In this document: one piece after another, positions 33,665-43,374 of the stretch
Numbering within the stretch: the stretch's first letter is position 1
How the letters are laid out: every line of letters begins with the position of its first letter
Origin: Oscillatoriales cyanobacterium
GTDB taxonomy: Bacteria > Cyanobacteriota > Cyanobacteriia > Cyanobacteriales > Laspinemataceae
Assembly: GCA_011390955.1 (NCBI GenBank)
Contig: JAABRM010000018.1
Location: 62,001-126,000, forward strand
Direction of reading: 5' to 3'
DNA: 64,000 nt
Made by a program: the position numbers and the translations under genes
Notes under the pieces: generated by a model
Told to the model about the DNA's origin: nothing
The model's database searches: none
The model's input: the letters and a program-made list of their open reading frames with translations, nothing else

Positions 33665-34108
33665 ATGATGAGAGGCAGAGGTGGCATACGCCCAGGGGCA
33701 GGTCGTAAAGGCAATTGGCAGCAAGGGGAAACCCAAACAATTCGTGTACCCGCTGCAATTAAAGAAGACTTACTAACCCTGGGACAACAGTTAGATCGCG
33801 GTCATGGGGTCATTGCCGGACAGAGTTTGCAGCAATTGGAAAGCGTTTTAGCCCATTATCAGGCACAATGTGATGCGAATTCAGGAGAAGAATGGCAAGT
33901 TATGCGCCAGTTGATCTCTGAAGTTCGGACGATTCTGGAACAAAATACCCATCGTGGTTTTGGCAGAATGAGACATCAAGGAGGTTATGGGCAACAACAT
34001 CAAAATCGTTGTGGTTTTGGTCAACCAGGGGCTGGTAGATGGCAAGATAGCGATCGGATTTTGGGAGAAAATTCTGGGGCGATCGCGCCTGAAGTTTCTC
34101 CTCACTAA
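33665..34108 (+). CDS. Small DNA-binding protein, probable autoregulator
   Basis: The 147-residue protein begins MMRGRGGIRPGAGRKGNWQQ. It has the G-RPGAGRKG basic patch followed by a short strand-helix-helix segment (TQTIRVPAAIKEDLLTLGQQ), typical of cyanobacterial ribbon-helix-helix-like regulators. The C-terminal third is Gly/Gln/His-rich (GYGQQHQNRCGFGQPGAGR). An AGGAGG ribosome binding site lies just upstream of ATG 33665. Two palindromic operators overlap its promoter, so it probably represses itself. Its convergent neighbour encodes a ferritin-like protein with a similar Gly/Arg-rich tail, and the two share a terminator. Confidence 0.72.
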   Translation: MMRGRGGIRPGAGRKGNWQQGETQTIRVPAAIKEDLLTLGQQLDRGHGVIAGQSLQQLESVLAHYQAQCDANSGEEWQVMRQLISEVRTILEQNTHRGFGRMRHQGGYGQQHQNRCGFGQPGAGRWQDSDRILGENSGAIAPEVSPH

Positions 34109-34135
34109 TCCCTAGAAAATCAAAAATAATAAAAT

Positions 34136-34169
34136 AAGCCCCCTAGCCTATGGTTGCCAGGGGGCTTTT
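34136..34169. terminator. Bidirectional terminator
   Basis: AAGCCCCCT (34136-34144) pairs with AGGGGGCTT (34159-34167) across a 14-nt loop and is followed by T residues, with A residues before it. It lies between two convergent genes. Confidence 0.85.
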
Positions 34170-34237
34170 GATGAATATTTTTTAATCAATCAGGGGAATT
34201 CAGAACTAAGGTAATCGCGCCAATCATCGCGCCAAAG

Positions 34238-34783
34238 TTATCTGCCCCCTCGATGACGCCGACCACGGCCCCCACCACCACAGCCGCCTCCCCGTTCATT
34301 CATGGCAGCAAAGCGATCGCTTGTTTGTGCTGAATTTTGTGCTGAATTTTGTCCTGTATGGCTGGGATTTACAGGATTAACCGGCAAGCCTGCACTGCGT
34401 TGAAAAGCACGGAGATGGTTTTCTTGGGAAGCCCGTTGGAGATTCCGAAACACACTTTGTACGTCGGGATAGCCGGCGGAAAGTTCTAGCAGTTTATGGT
34501 ACATTTCACCATTTTCAATTTCAGCTTGAACCCCCATCAAACAAGCTTCATGGAATGTATTAGGAATAGAAATATTGCGCTCATTCCATTGATTAATCGG
34601 AATGGGAATTTGATATTTCCGAAACAGCGGGAGCAGGGCTTGGATGTGACGTTGTTCGGCGCCCATGATGTTAATAAAAGGGCGAACGGCACCAAATTTT
34701 TGCATGACTAAACGATAAGTTTCGCAAGCCTTGTACTCGTCTTGAAGAGCTTCGTTGAGGGCGATTTCGAGATTTTTTAACAT
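34238..34783 (-). CDS. Ferritin-like DUF2202 protein
   Basis: This 181-residue protein has a four-helix ferritin-like core. LNEALQDEYKACETYRLV, MGAEQRHIQALLPLFRKY and EIENGEMYHKLLELS supply Glu and Glu-x-x-His ligands for a di-metal centre, as in the DUF2202 family. The tail is Gly/Arg-rich with one Cys (GGGCGGGGRGRRHRGGR). Ferritin-like proteins of this type are linked to metal or redox stress, though no activity can be claimed from sequence. It is convergent with the regulator gene at 33665 and shares its terminator. Confidence 0.8.
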   Translation of the reverse strand: MLKNLEIALNEALQDEYKACETYRLVMQKFGAVRPFINIMGAEQRHIQALLPLFRKYQIPIPINQWNERNISIPNTFHEACLMGVQAEIENGEMYHKLLELSAGYPDVQSVFRNLQRASQENHLRAFQRSAGLPVNPVNPSHTGQNSAQNSAQTSDRFAAMNERGGGCGGGGRGRRHRGGR

Positions 34784-35095
34784 TGATGATTAAATCTGGG
34801 AAAATGATGGATAGTGTTTTTGTCTCAAGTTGATCCTGGAGGAACGCAGGGAAGGGATGCTCCCTTTGTGCCGCTACGTCCGACGGATAGATTTCAAATA
34901 TTCATCAACTGACTTGTACCATTAATAAGAATATTTGGCAATAACCAGCCTATCGTAAATCGATCGCTTGCATCCGTGTTGATATATGTCTTTTCCTTAA
35001 AAAAACGTTACAAAACTTAACATTTTGCCCGTTGATGGACTGAAACTGGGCAGGGGACAATAGTCCGTAAACTCAAGGTTGGCGTTGTGGGTAAT
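34784..35095. other. Gene-free region upstream of the DUF2202 gene
   Basis: No gene or clear repeat is seen. It should hold the promoter of the minus-strand DUF2202 gene, but no convincing box pair was identified. Confidence 0.4.
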
Positions 35096-35239
35096 AGCAT
35101 TTACAAAAAATTATGCAACAATAAGTATTTATATTGTAGGGTGGGCAAAAGTTTACCCATCATATATGGTAGGGTGGGTAATTTTTTTGCCCACCCTACG
35201 AATTTTCGGGGCTGTTGGATGAATTTTTGTAAATGGTAT
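35096..35239. mobile_element. MITE-like element with about 25-bp terminal inverted repeats
   Basis: The left end reads CATTTACAAAAAATTATGCA and the right end, in reverse complement, ACCATTTACAAAAATTCAT. The interior holds TAGGGTGGGCAAAAG and its inverted relatives. It has no coding capacity. Related ends occur at about 25622, 36481, 37803 and 43233. Confidence 0.7.
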
Positions 35240-35385
35240 AAGTAGAATTCTATTTAATTAATTCTCCGATTCAGGTCAGAGTAACGGTGAGGGGCTGAGA
35301 ATTTTTACGGGAAATATGATAAAATTAAATCAAATGAATCAAAAAATTAACGTTTTATCCTTGTAATCAATGCGGGATATTTTTA

Positions 35386-36117
35386 ATGATGAATTTACCA
35401 AGTTCTTGGGATCTGCCTCCGGTGATTAAAAATCGCTTTGGCCAAAAAAGCCTGGGTCAACAACGGGCGATGATTGCCCACAATCACCTGTTACTGGTAT
35501 TGCACAAACCCCCGGAACCGAATCAGCGGAAACGTGAGGTTGCCTTGTTTTGGCGACAACCGGATGGGACTTGGAAACAGACGGCGATCGGCAATGGCGT
35601 CGAACCTTTAATCAGGCATTTAAAAGAATATAATGCAGCAGCAGAAAAATTTATCGAAGATTATCACCAAGCCCAAGAAGCAGAAGATTATTTTCGCATT
35701 CTTGAGGCTATGTCTCCCTTGCGTTTGGCTACAAAAAACCTGCACGCTACCTTACAAGCAGCGAGAGAAGGCATTCCCGGCGATCGCGATCTAATTGATT
35801 TGCGGGATTATGCTTATGAAATTGAACGCAGCTTAGATTTACTTTATGAAAATACCAAAAATGCTCTAGATTTTCGGATTGCTAAACGAGCGGAAGAACA
35901 AACTAAATTAAGTTTGCAAGCGGTAAAATCTGGTGAAAGATTGAATATTTTAGCAGGTATTTTCTTTCCTTTGACCGCAATCGCTTCGGTGTTTGGCATG
36001 AATCTTGTCAGCGGTCTGGAGAGTAATTCTATAGAAACTTTTTGGTTAGTGGTATTGGTCGGCATCGTCCTCGGTCTTTTTGTGCTGCAATGGAGTATTA
36101 AAGGCAAATTAAAATAA
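35386..36117 (+). CDS. CorA-like divalent cation channel family protein
   Basis: The 243-residue protein has a long helical cytoplasmic part and two C-terminal membrane spans. The CorA selectivity motif GMN is present (residues 204-206 in FGMNLVSG) at the end of the first span, and the second span is FWLVVLVGIVLGLFVLQWSI. It is shorter than typical CorA (about 320 residues), with a reduced N-terminal domain, so transport activity is likely but not certain. Some type III CRISPR loci use CorA-like effectors, but this gene is 21 kb from the array and has no CRISPR gene beside it, so I do not link it. Confidence 0.8.
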   Translation: MMNLPSSWDLPPVIKNRFGQKSLGQQRAMIAHNHLLLVLHKPPEPNQRKREVALFWRQPDGTWKQTAIGNGVEPLIRHLKEYNAAAEKFIEDYHQAQEAEDYFRILEAMSPLRLATKNLHATLQAAREGIPGDRDLIDLRDYAYEIERSLDLLYENTKNALDFRIAKRAEEQTKLSLQAVKSGERLNILAGIFFPLTAIASVFGMNLVSGLESNSIETFWLVVLVGIVLGLFVLQWSIKGKLK

Positions 36118-36179
36118 TTGATGTATAGTTATTTAAATTGTGCTTGATACAATACCAAATTTATGATCCACACAAAAAA

Positions 36180-36204
36180 ACGAGTCAGGTTAATCCAGAC
36201 TCGT
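36180..36204 (-). terminator. Terminator-like hairpin reading on the minus strand
   Basis: ACGAGTC (36180-36186) pairs with GACTCGT (36198-36204). On the minus strand the stem is followed by a run of T (TTTTTTTGTG). It lies about 540 bp beyond the end of the DUF4351 gene, the nearest minus-strand gene. Confidence 0.55.
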
Positions 36205-36742
36205 GGAAATATCTAGGTAGTTGATTGACTCAAGAAGCTTGAAAAAACTTCAAGAGTAATGATAGATTACTGGCGCGGTTGGATCGGATCGGGATAATTT
36301 GAGAGAAATTTGAGAGAAATTTTTTTGCCCATATGAGGACGGTCTACGGGGAAAGTGCCGTTTGGGTTTCCGACCCAGGGCTAAACCTGCCATTCATCCT
36401 GACGAGAAGATCGTCCGGTGCCCAAGAATCCGCCGATTTCCCCCGCACCAGCACGACAGCCCACATTTTTGCCCCATGTTGGACCATTTACAAAAATTCA
36501 TGCAACAGTAAAGGATCGGGGCAACAAACGCCACGGAAAAGCCCCTACTAATGCCCAAATAAATTTCTTAATTGTCGCAATAATTTTCCAGGCTTGGTAT
36601 TAAATAAGGGCGCGATGTTTCCGGCAGTCAAATTAAGATTTTCCGCCATAAATTAGTTTCAGAAACCGGGTTTCTTGGTTAACTCTGAGTCAAGCAACAG
36701 AGATAATAATAGAAACCCGGTTTCTTGTCCCTCTACCCAGGT
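36205..36742. repeat. Repeat-bearing intergenic region
   Basis: No gene is supported. A single MITE-type end (CATTTACAAAAATTCATGCA) is at about 36485-36504. A pair of AGAAACCGGGTTTCT-type palindromes lies at about 36660-36725, just beyond the 3' end of the DUF4351 gene. Confidence 0.65.
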
Positions 36743-37672
36743 TCAGGAATCACGAGAAAAACGCGCTAAAAGTTGCTGGCGGGATAGCTGCAAAATCAAC
36801 TGGGCTTGCTCTAATGGGGGCACTTCAATTAACGCCTCGATAATCTGAGCTAATTCCGCATCCACGGCACCAAACTTTACTTGCAGCATACTTTCCACTA
36901 GCCGCCGTTGTCCTTGTTGGATACCTTGTTGGACACCTTGCTGGATGCCTTGTTGAATGCCTTCTTCTTTAACAGTTTGTAACCGTTGTAAATATAGCGG
37001 TGATAGTTCCATAATTAACTCCCTTTCTTTTGGGTCTAAATTTTGCCGAGCTTCTAACATTGCCCGCAGGTTGTACAGTAATTCTAGCGTGGTTTCTCGC
37101 GTGGGATGATCCGGTGGTAATTGATATAATTCTTGCAGGGCTTGTTTTTGGACTTTGCCCGTGCCTAAAATCCGCAACCACAGGGTTTCTGGGGTCGGCG
37201 GTAGTTGGTGAATCACTACGATCGCGCTTAGTAGTCCCTTCGGGAGAAAGTAAACGCCTCCCGGAAAGTTTTCCAAGTCTAAGGTAGCGCCAAAATCGGC
37301 TAATACGGCGGCGGATGCGGTGGGAGTCATCATCCACAACCGGGGTGATTCTGCGGGTGTGAGTCGTCTTTTTTCCCGAACAGCTTGGCGTTCAAATTCT
37401 GCGTTGAGGTCTAATAGTTTGAGTAAACAACTGCGAATTTCTCTGGGTTTAACCGGATTACTAAAGGGTTCAAACACTGCGGGGGTTGTCGCCAATTTTC
37501 CCAGTAAGCCTAGGTGACTGGCATCGGCGATTTTTTCCGGGTTAGGCGTGAAAAATATGTCAATTTCTCGCCGTTCTGATACCATTGTTTTGCTGGTTTC
37601 AGTTTGACCTAATTCCTTTAATAGTTCCTGAATGTATTGTTTGGTGAATTGGTCGTAGATAAATCGGGTCAT
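36743..37672 (-). CDS. DUF4351 / Rpn-like family protein
   Basis: The 309-residue protein starts MTRFIYDQFTKQYIQELLKE with EREIDIFFTPNPE soon after (here RREIDIFF), the usual opening of a large cyanobacterial family related to Rpn/PD-(D/E)xK-like proteins. A run of IQQG/VQQG repeats (residues about 238-256) forms a linker. The C-terminal 50 residues match DUF4351 (LVESMLQVKFGAVDAELAQI). Members are abundant and often multicopy in cyanobacteria; a nuclease or recombination role has been proposed for relatives, but none is proven here. It is transcribed alone. Confidence 0.72.
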   Translation of the reverse strand: MTRFIYDQFTKQYIQELLKELGQTETSKTMVSERREIDIFFTPNPEKIADASHLGLLGKLATTPAVFEPFSNPVKPREIRSCLLKLLDLNAEFERQAVREKRRLTPAESPRLWMMTPTASAAVLADFGATLDLENFPGGVYFLPKGLLSAIVVIHQLPPTPETLWLRILGTGKVQKQALQELYQLPPDHPTRETTLELLYNLRAMLEARQNLDPKERELIMELSPLYLQRLQTVKEEGIQQGIQQGVQQGIQQGQRRLVESMLQVKFGAVDAELAQIIEALIEVPPLEQAQLILQLSRQQLLARFSRDS

Positions 37673-37840
37673 TTATTATGATTGGCTGTAAATATACTTT
37701 TTAATCATAGCATTTTTTTTGCTGATAAATTAATTAATCCTAATTGCCAAAAATTTTGCTAAAATTACGAGGTTTATTTGGGCGCAAGCATTGCACCCCT
37801 AATGTTGCATGAATTTTTGTAAATTGTATTAGACAAAATT

Positions 37841-37875
37841 GCGGGGCGATCCGACCTTCGGTCGGATCGCCCCGC
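37841..37875 (-). terminator. Perfect 16-bp hairpin, probable ispH terminator
   Basis: GCGGGGCGATCCGACC (37841-37856) is exactly complementary to 37860-37875 with a TTC loop. It lies 38 bp after the ispH stop codon and is followed on the minus strand by AATTTTGTC. Confidence 0.75.
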
Positions 37876-37913
37876 AGGAAGAAGCTATTAATTACACCAA
37901 TAATTACACCTAA

Positions 37914-39122
37914 TTACACCAAAGCAGGGGTGGCTTTGATTTCGATAATTTTCGCGATCGCCTCTTCCACAGACTTATCGGGAGTCGATGCCCCAGAAGT
38001 AATTCCGATCAGAATTTTGCCATCAGGCAACCAATTTTCTTTAACTTCAATTTCCCCATGTAAAGTGTTATATTCAATGCGATTACCGGGGAGAATTCGG
38101 CCAGGGCCATCAATCCAATAAGAGGGGATACCGCGATGTTCGGCAATTTCTTGTAAATGGCTGGTATTAGAAGAATTAAACCCGCCAATTACTAACATTA
38201 AATCTAACGGTTCTTCCACCAAATTAAACATAGCATCTTGCCGTTCTTGGGTGGCATCACAGATAGTATTAAAAGTTTGAAAATGCTCGGTTAATTCCGT
38301 CGGACCAAACTTTTTCAGCATGGTACGCTCGAACAGTTTGCCAATTTCTTCGGTTTCACTTTTGAGCATCGTGGTTTGATTGGCAATGCCCACTCGTTCT
38401 AAATCTCGATCGGGGTCAAAGCCCGCCGAACAAGCTTTGGCAAATTTGGCCATAAATTCGGTTTTATCCCCGCCTTCCAGAATATATTGCGCTACATATT
38501 CGGCTTCCTGGATATTTAGGACGACTAAATATTTCCCAGCAAAAGAACTGGTGGCGATGGTTTCTTCGTGCTTATATTTACCGTGAATAATTGAGGTATA
38601 TTCCCGTTTTTTATGTTTTTCTACGGTATTCCAAACTTTGGAAACCCAGGGGCAAGTGGTATCGACAATTTTGCAGCCTTTGTTGTTGAGTAACTCCATT
38701 TCTTGAACGGTGGCACCAAAGGCGGGCAAAATTACCACATTTCCAGAGTCCACCACGGAAAAATCTTTTTCGCCATTGTTGACCGGGATAAATTCCACTT
38801 GGAGATTTTTTAAGTCTTGGTTTACCCCTGGGTTGTGGATAATTTCATTTGTCACCCAAATCCGTTCGGTGGGAAAATGGGTGCGGGCTTCTAATGCGAT
38901 CGCGATCGCCCGTTCTACTCCCCAGCAAAAACCAAAAGCCTCTGCCAGTCGGATGGTGATATCTCCACGGCTTAAAGTATAATTGTTGCCCCGAATTTCT
39001 TGGATCAGACTACTTTGATAAACCGAGTTCATCGTCTCGATCGCCTCTTCTTCGTGGCCAAATCCCTTGCGATAGTAATTGTCCGACTGCTGTAAGGAGC
39101 GTTTAAATGCTTTTGTATCCAT
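37914..39122 (-). CDS. ispH: IspH, 4-hydroxy-3-methylbut-2-enyl diphosphate reductase
   Basis: The 402-residue protein is the long plant/cyanobacterial form of IspH. Iron-sulfur ligand cysteines are visible in [26 protein letters not shown] and [14 protein letters not shown], and [16 protein letters not shown] binds the substrate pyrophosphate. It makes IPP and DMAPP in the last step of the MEP pathway, receiving electrons from ferredoxin. It is a single gene on the minus strand, followed by a strong hairpin. The downstream gene on the other strand (rsmH) starts about 400 bp away. Confidence 0.97.
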   Translation of the reverse strand: MDTKAFKRSLQQSDNYYRKGFGHEEEAIETMNSVYQSSLIQEIRGNNYTLSRGDITIRLAEAFGFCWGVERAIAIALEARTHFPTERIWVTNEIIHNPGVNQDLKNLQVEFIPVNNGEKDFSVVDSGNVVILPAFGATVQEMELLNNKGCKIVDTTCPWVSKVWNTVEKHKKREYTSIIHGKYKHEETIATSSFAGKYLVVLNIQEAEYVAQYILEGGDKTEFMAKFAKACSAGFDPDRDLERVGIANQTTMLKSETEEIGKLFERTMLKKFGPTELTEHFQTFNTICDATQERQDAMFNLVEEPLDLMLVIGGFNSSNTSHLQEIAEHRGIPSYWIDGPGRILPGNRIEYNTLHGEIEVKENWLPDGKILIGITSGASTPDKSVEEAIAKIIEIKATPALV

Positions 39123-39530
39123 TGGTCTGTAATTTCTCTCTCTGGGTGAAATCGGGTCAAGTAGCTTCTATTCTAAAAGAACCTTGTACCGTCGCCACGG
39201 AAAAAACCACAATCTGCCGGTTTTGCCCAAAAAAACTAGCCGGACTCAGAGAAGCGATCGCTCCTAGAACTTTTCAAGAGACGGTGACAGCAGCGGATTT
39301 AGGCGAAGCTAACCGCATACAACCGCATACAATAGAAACCGTGTACGATCTGGGAGTGAAGTCATTGAGCTTGACCCGAAAATCTATCAGGTAGCTAGTA
39401 TTTAGTCACAAAAGCACGAACAAAGTTGCTTTGCTTTCAGACAAATGCCGGGGGTGGGAACTAGCGGATCTTCCCGCGAAAGGGAACTCGCCAAGAAATT
39501 CCGTTGGTACAAACTGTTCAGAGGTTAATT
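39123..39530. other. Intergenic region between ispH and rsmH
   Basis: No real gene is seen; the one open frame of about 95 codons on the + strand has no recognised features. A short direct repeat (CGCATACAACCGCATACAA, about 39314-39332) is present. The divergent promoters of ispH and rsmH should lie here. Confidence 0.45.
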
Positions 39531-40409
39531 GTGAATCAAGAGAAAACAGCAGATTTTATTCACAAGCCAGTATTAGCTGGTGAGTTGATTTCCCGGTTGG
39601 AAATTCAACCCGGTGGCCATTATTTAGATGCCACTTTGGGCGCAGGGGGTCATAGTCGGTTAATGTTGGCGGCAGCACCTGATGTCAGGGTGACGGCGAT
39701 CGATCGCGATGAAATGGCGATCGCGGTGGCGAAAAAAAATTTGGCCGAATATAGTTCCCAAATTGAATTTTGGCACGGGAATTTTGCTGCATTAGATTAT
39801 ACCCATCAGCAGTTTGACGGGATCATTGCCGATTTAGGGGTGAGTTCTGGTCAGCTAGAAATTGCCGAACGGGGCTTTAGCTTCCGCAACACAGGACCTT
39901 TGGATATGCGGATGGATTCTCGGCAATCCCTCACTGCCGCTGATATTGTGAATTACTGGGACGAGGAGCAACTCGCCGATATTTTTTATCATTACGGGGA
40001 AGAACGACTTTCACGGCAAATGGCACGGCGAATTGTGCAGAAGCGACCTTTCAACACCACCACGGAACTGGCGGAGGTGATTGCCCGCAATATGCCTCGA
40101 CGCTATCGCCATAGCCGCACTCACCCAGCCACGCGGTTTTTCCAAGCCTTGCGGATTGCGGTGAACGAGGAAATTTCCAGTTTGGAAACTTTTTTGGCCA
40201 ATGCCCCAAACGCCCTCAAATGCGGCGGCAGAATTGGCATCATTAGTTTTCACAGCTTGGAAGACCGCTTGGTGAAGTACGCCATGAGAGACTCGGAGAT
40301 TTTAGAGGTGCTGACCAAAAAGCCCGTTCGCCCGAAAGGAGAGGAATTGACGGAAAATAATCGATCGCGATCGGCCAAACTGAGGATCGCCCAACGGCTG
40401 AGTCCGTGA
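39531..40409 (+). CDS. rsmH: RsmH (MraW), 16S rRNA C1402 N4-methyltransferase
   Basis: The 292-residue protein contains [10 protein letters not shown], the SAM loop [22 protein letters not shown] and [14 protein letters not shown], all typical of RsmH. It methylates N4 of C1402 in the decoding centre of 16S rRNA. The start is placed at GTG 39531 because AGAGG lies six bases upstream; an in-frame TTG at 39504 is less likely. It is not in a division and cell wall cluster here, which is common in cyanobacteria. Confidence 0.94.
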   Translation: MNQEKTADFIHKPVLAGELISRLEIQPGGHYLDATLGAGGHSRLMLAAAPDVRVTAIDRDEMAIAVAKKNLAEYSSQIEFWHGNFAALDYTHQQFDGIIADLGVSSGQLEIAERGFSFRNTGPLDMRMDSRQSLTAADIVNYWDEEQLADIFYHYGEERLSRQMARRIVQKRPFNTTTELAEVIARNMPRRYRHSRTHPATRFFQALRIAVNEEISSLETFLANAPNALKCGGRIGIISFHSLEDRLVKYAMRDSEILEVLTKKPVRPKGEELTENNRSRSAKLRIAQRLSP

Positions 40410-40914
40410 TATATAAAATAATGGTTTATTCCGGTTTGACTGCGGAATTGTGTCAGATTAACTCCGGGAAAAGAATTCGAGGTAAAACCTGGATGATAAC
40501 TTAGATCCCACAATCACGGTAAACTCAATTCACAGCAACAACTTGCATCTGAGTTGAGTCGGCTTGTTTTTCATCGCTCCTGGTTCAGGAGCGTTACGGG
40601 AAAAACATGACTGAACTGGTCATAAATCCTTTGAATACAAAAAACAACCGTAGGCCACTTAAAACTAGGAGTATAAATAGCGTCGTCCATCGCGTGTTGC
40701 GAAGCACATCGGCCAACCGACGCTCAACCACTGCGAAAGTTATAACATCAGGATACAGCCGGAGATTAAGATTGATGCCAGTATTTCTGCACAGCCACCA
40801 ATGGGGAATGATTACCACAGCAACCATTAATACAATTAATCATATAGTAGAAATGGATATCGGGAACTATCCCACCTTCGTCACCGTGAATCCATTAGTT
40901 AAGTGGGGGATTGC
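40410..40914. other. Long leader region upstream of the RsbU-like gene
   Basis: No supported gene lies in these 505 bp. They hold a perfect hairpin, CGCTCCTG-GTT-CAGGAGCG, at 40575-40593, and a weaker ACTCAA/TTGAGT pairing at about 40514-40559. A frame of 103 codons (40607-40918) has an Arg-rich composition unlike its neighbours and was not accepted. The region could be a structured leader. Confidence 0.45.
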
Positions 40915-42582
40915 ATGAGTCGGGGAAAAGGGAGCAAATTGAAAATGATGGTTGTCGATGACGAAATCGACAACTTGGACTTGCTTTACCGCACATTTCG
41001 GCGAGATTACAAAGTGTTCAAAGCTGACAGCGCCTTCAGCGCCCTGGAAATCTTAGATGAAGAGGGCGAAATGGCGATCATTATCTCGGATCAGCGGATG
41101 CCCGAGATGAATGGGACAGAGTTTTTGGGTAAAACCGTAGATCGGTTTCCCGATACTATTCGGATCTTACTCACCGGCTACACCGATGTGGAAGACCTGG
41201 TAGATGCGATTAACTCTGGTCAGGTGTTTAAGTACATTACTAAACCCTGGAATCCAGAAGAACTCAAGGCCGTAGTTCAGCAAGCTAACGACACTTATAA
41301 CGTTCTCAAGAAAAGAACTAATGAGTTACAGCGATCGCTGCGTCGGGAGTCTCTGTTTAATGCAGTCATGTCCACGATCCGGGAATCCCTGGATTATCGC
41401 AGTATGCTGCAAACCATTGTCCAAACTCTGGGGGAAAACTTTGAAGCCACCAGTTGCGTGCTGCGAACCGTGGAGAGCGATCGGCTCTTAAAGGATGCCG
41501 TTTACTACCATTGCCAGAACGCTGATGCTACCAATGAAAACCTTCACGAAGATCCGCTACTGCAAACCGTCCTACAAACTCGCAAAACCGAATTAGTCCA
41601 AAATCAAGACAACGGCAAAAATAGCACCCAATTGGTTGTGCCTATGGTTTGTGGTCAAGAAGTGCTGGCCATTCTTTCGGTTTATCAAGACGGCAGTGGG
41701 GACAATTGGGGTCCGGAAGATATTCAGCTAATTGAAGGAGTCACGGAACAATCAGCCCTGGCGCTGTCTCAAGCCAAGCTCTACCAGCGCACCCAAGAGC
41801 AAGCCCAGCAAATGCAAGCTGAACTGGAAGTAGCTCGGCAAATTCAAACCAATTTATTGCGCCAAAGTTGGCCGGAACTGGAATCAGCCAAAGTTCAAGC
41901 GGGCTGTTTTCCTGCCAGAGCCGTCGGGGGTGACTTTTTCGAGGTTTACGTTCATGCCCAAGGAGATATCTGGATCGCCCTGGGGGATGTTTCCGGTAAA
42001 GGAGTTCCCGCTGCTTTATTTATGGCCAGCGCTATGTCCGTGTTGCGTCGAGAACTCTCTCAAGAAAACTCTCCAGATACCGAAGTGGTGATGAAAAACC
42101 TCAATGAAGCATTAGCCGACGATCTGATTGGCAACAACTGTTTCATTACAATGGTTTTAGCTCGGTATCGGCCTTCAACTTCCGAGATCGCTTATACCAA
42201 TGCCGGACATATTTATCCTCTGGTGTGGTCGCACCGTGCGGTGACTAGCAAATCCGCACCCGTGGAACCGAATTTCCTCAAAAATCGGGGCATTCCTTTG
42301 GGGATTTTGCCGATTTGGAGAGGCAAATCCGGCACTTTACAGTTAAGTCCTGGCGATGTTTTTCTCCTCACCAGTGATGGACTAACCGAAGCCACCATCA
42401 CCAATGCAGACCCATCGATTTCGGGGATTAGAGTGGGTTCGATGTTGGAACAAGAAGGTTTGTGGCAAATATTGCTGCAACAGACTGACCAGCTAAATGT
42501 AGACTCTGTATTAGCTCGCGTCAGAGAGGTGGCTCAACAACAGGAAGACGATCAAACCATATTATCTCTAGAGGTTCTGTAG
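40915..42582 (+). CDS. Response regulator with GAF and PP2C (RsbU-type) output
   Basis: From ATG 40915 the protein has 555 residues. It has three parts: a receiver domain (MMVVDDEIDN, phosphoacceptor Asp in IIISDQRMPEMNG, and TGYTD, KPW), a GAF domain at about residues 150-285, and a SpoIIE/RsbU-type PP2C phosphatase (GGDFFEVY, IALGDVSGKGVPAALFMA, LLTSDGLTEA). Such proteins dephosphorylate anti-sigma-factor antagonists in partner-switching pathways. It is followed four bases later by an RsbW-like kinase gene, so the two form a signalling unit. The gene upstream is not in the same operon. Confidence 0.9.
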   Translation: MSRGKGSKLKMMVVDDEIDNLDLLYRTFRRDYKVFKADSAFSALEILDEEGEMAIIISDQRMPEMNGTEFLGKTVDRFPDTIRILLTGYTDVEDLVDAINSGQVFKYITKPWNPEELKAVVQQANDTYNVLKKRTNELQRSLRRESLFNAVMSTIRESLDYRSMLQTIVQTLGENFEATSCVLRTVESDRLLKDAVYYHCQNADATNENLHEDPLLQTVLQTRKTELVQNQDNGKNSTQLVVPMVCGQEVLAILSVYQDGSGDNWGPEDIQLIEGVTEQSALALSQAKLYQRTQEQAQQMQAELEVARQIQTNLLRQSWPELESAKVQAGCFPARAVGGDFFEVYVHAQGDIWIALGDVSGKGVPAALFMASAMSVLRRELSQENSPDTEVVMKNLNEALADDLIGNNCFITMVLARYRPSTSEIAYTNAGHIYPLVWSHRAVTSKSAPVEPNFLKNRGIPLGILPIWRGKSGTLQLSPGDVFLLTSDGLTEATITNADPSISGIRVGSMLEQEGLWQILLQQTDQLNVDSVLARVREVAQQQEDDQTILSLEVL

Positions 42583-42586
42583 GAAG

Positions 42587-43018
42587 ATGAAAACTGAGTT
42601 ACATGTACCCAGCGATCTGCGATTTTTGTCTGTGGTCGAACATTGGCTCTTGAGTTGTTTAGAAATGGATTTAGGGGAAAAAGTGGATTGGCCTCGGCAA
42701 GCGAATCGCTTACGCTTAGTGTTGGCTGAAGCTTACTCTAATGTGGTGCGTCATGCTCATAAAGAACAACCAAATTTACCTGTATTGTTGCGCTTGGAAG
42801 TGAAAGAGCGCGACTTAGCTCTGGAAGTTTGGGACTATGGCAAGGGCTATGATTTATCAGAATATTCCATACCCGTTCCCGAAAAAATGCCCGATGGGGG
42901 CTATGGTTGGCTGATTATGAATAAACTGATGGATCGGGTGGAGTATAAGCTGGAAGTTGATGGTCGCAATTGTTTGAAGTTAGAGGCTTCTTTACCGGCA
43001 AAAGAACCCGCAAAGTAG
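42587..43018 (+). CDS. RsbW-like anti-sigma factor / serine kinase
   Basis: The 143-residue protein has an HATPase fold of the GHKL class: the N-box is LAEAYSNVVRHAHKE, G1 is VWDYGKGYDL and G2 is DGGYGWLIMNKLMD. Proteins of this kind phosphorylate STAS anti-antagonists and sequester sigma factors or other targets. It starts four bases after the RsbU-type phosphatase gene, which would reverse its kinase activity. No STAS-domain gene is seen nearby, so the antagonist must be encoded elsewhere. Confidence 0.88.
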   Translation: MKTELHVPSDLRFLSVVEHWLLSCLEMDLGEKVDWPRQANRLRLVLAEAYSNVVRHAHKEQPNLPVLLRLEVKERDLALEVWDYGKGYDLSEYSIPVPEKMPDGGYGWLIMNKLMDRVEYKLEVDGRNCLKLEASLPAKEPAK

Positions 43019-43232
43019 ACTTATTCCCGCTTTTTTTTATTTTCTTTTCTAATATAAATTCTCACCGCTAGTTTGCCCAACTTGCGGTTTATTATCTTAT
43101 TTTTATTTTTATGGTGAGTAGGGTAGGCATTGCCTGCCCTTTACCCCAAATTACAGCGCTTTTCTGCTGAATAGACCAAATATGATTTGGTAGGGGCGAA
43201 GCATTTTTGGCAAATAATCTCTGGAACAAAAT

Positions 43233-43374
43233 AATATCATTTACACAAATTCATTCAACAGCCCCTAACATTCGTAGGGTGGGCAAAAATTGTCACCCAC
43301 CCTACCATATATGATGGTGGACTTTTGCCAACCCTACAATATAAATACTGGATTTATGAAGATTTTGATTTACC
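43233..43374. mobile_element. MITE-like element, second copy, inverted and decayed
   Basis: One end reads CATTTACACAAATTCATTCA and the interior (TAGGGTGGGCAAAAATTGTC and relatives, ending with TACAATATAAATACT) is the reverse complement of the element at 35096-35239. The other end is less well kept and runs into the last codon and stop of the methyltransferase gene. Confidence 0.6.

Noticed and set aside
35386-36117. CorA-like gene as a type III CRISPR effector
   Set aside because: It lies 21 kb from the array with unrelated genes between; no sequence evidence links it.
39107-39394. 95-codon frame between ispH and rsmH
   Set aside because: No recognised features and it overlaps the start of ispH; treated as non-coding.
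40607-40918. 103-codon open frame upstream of the RsbU-like gene
   Set aside because: Arg-rich composition, no recognised features and overlap with the real gene; probably chance.
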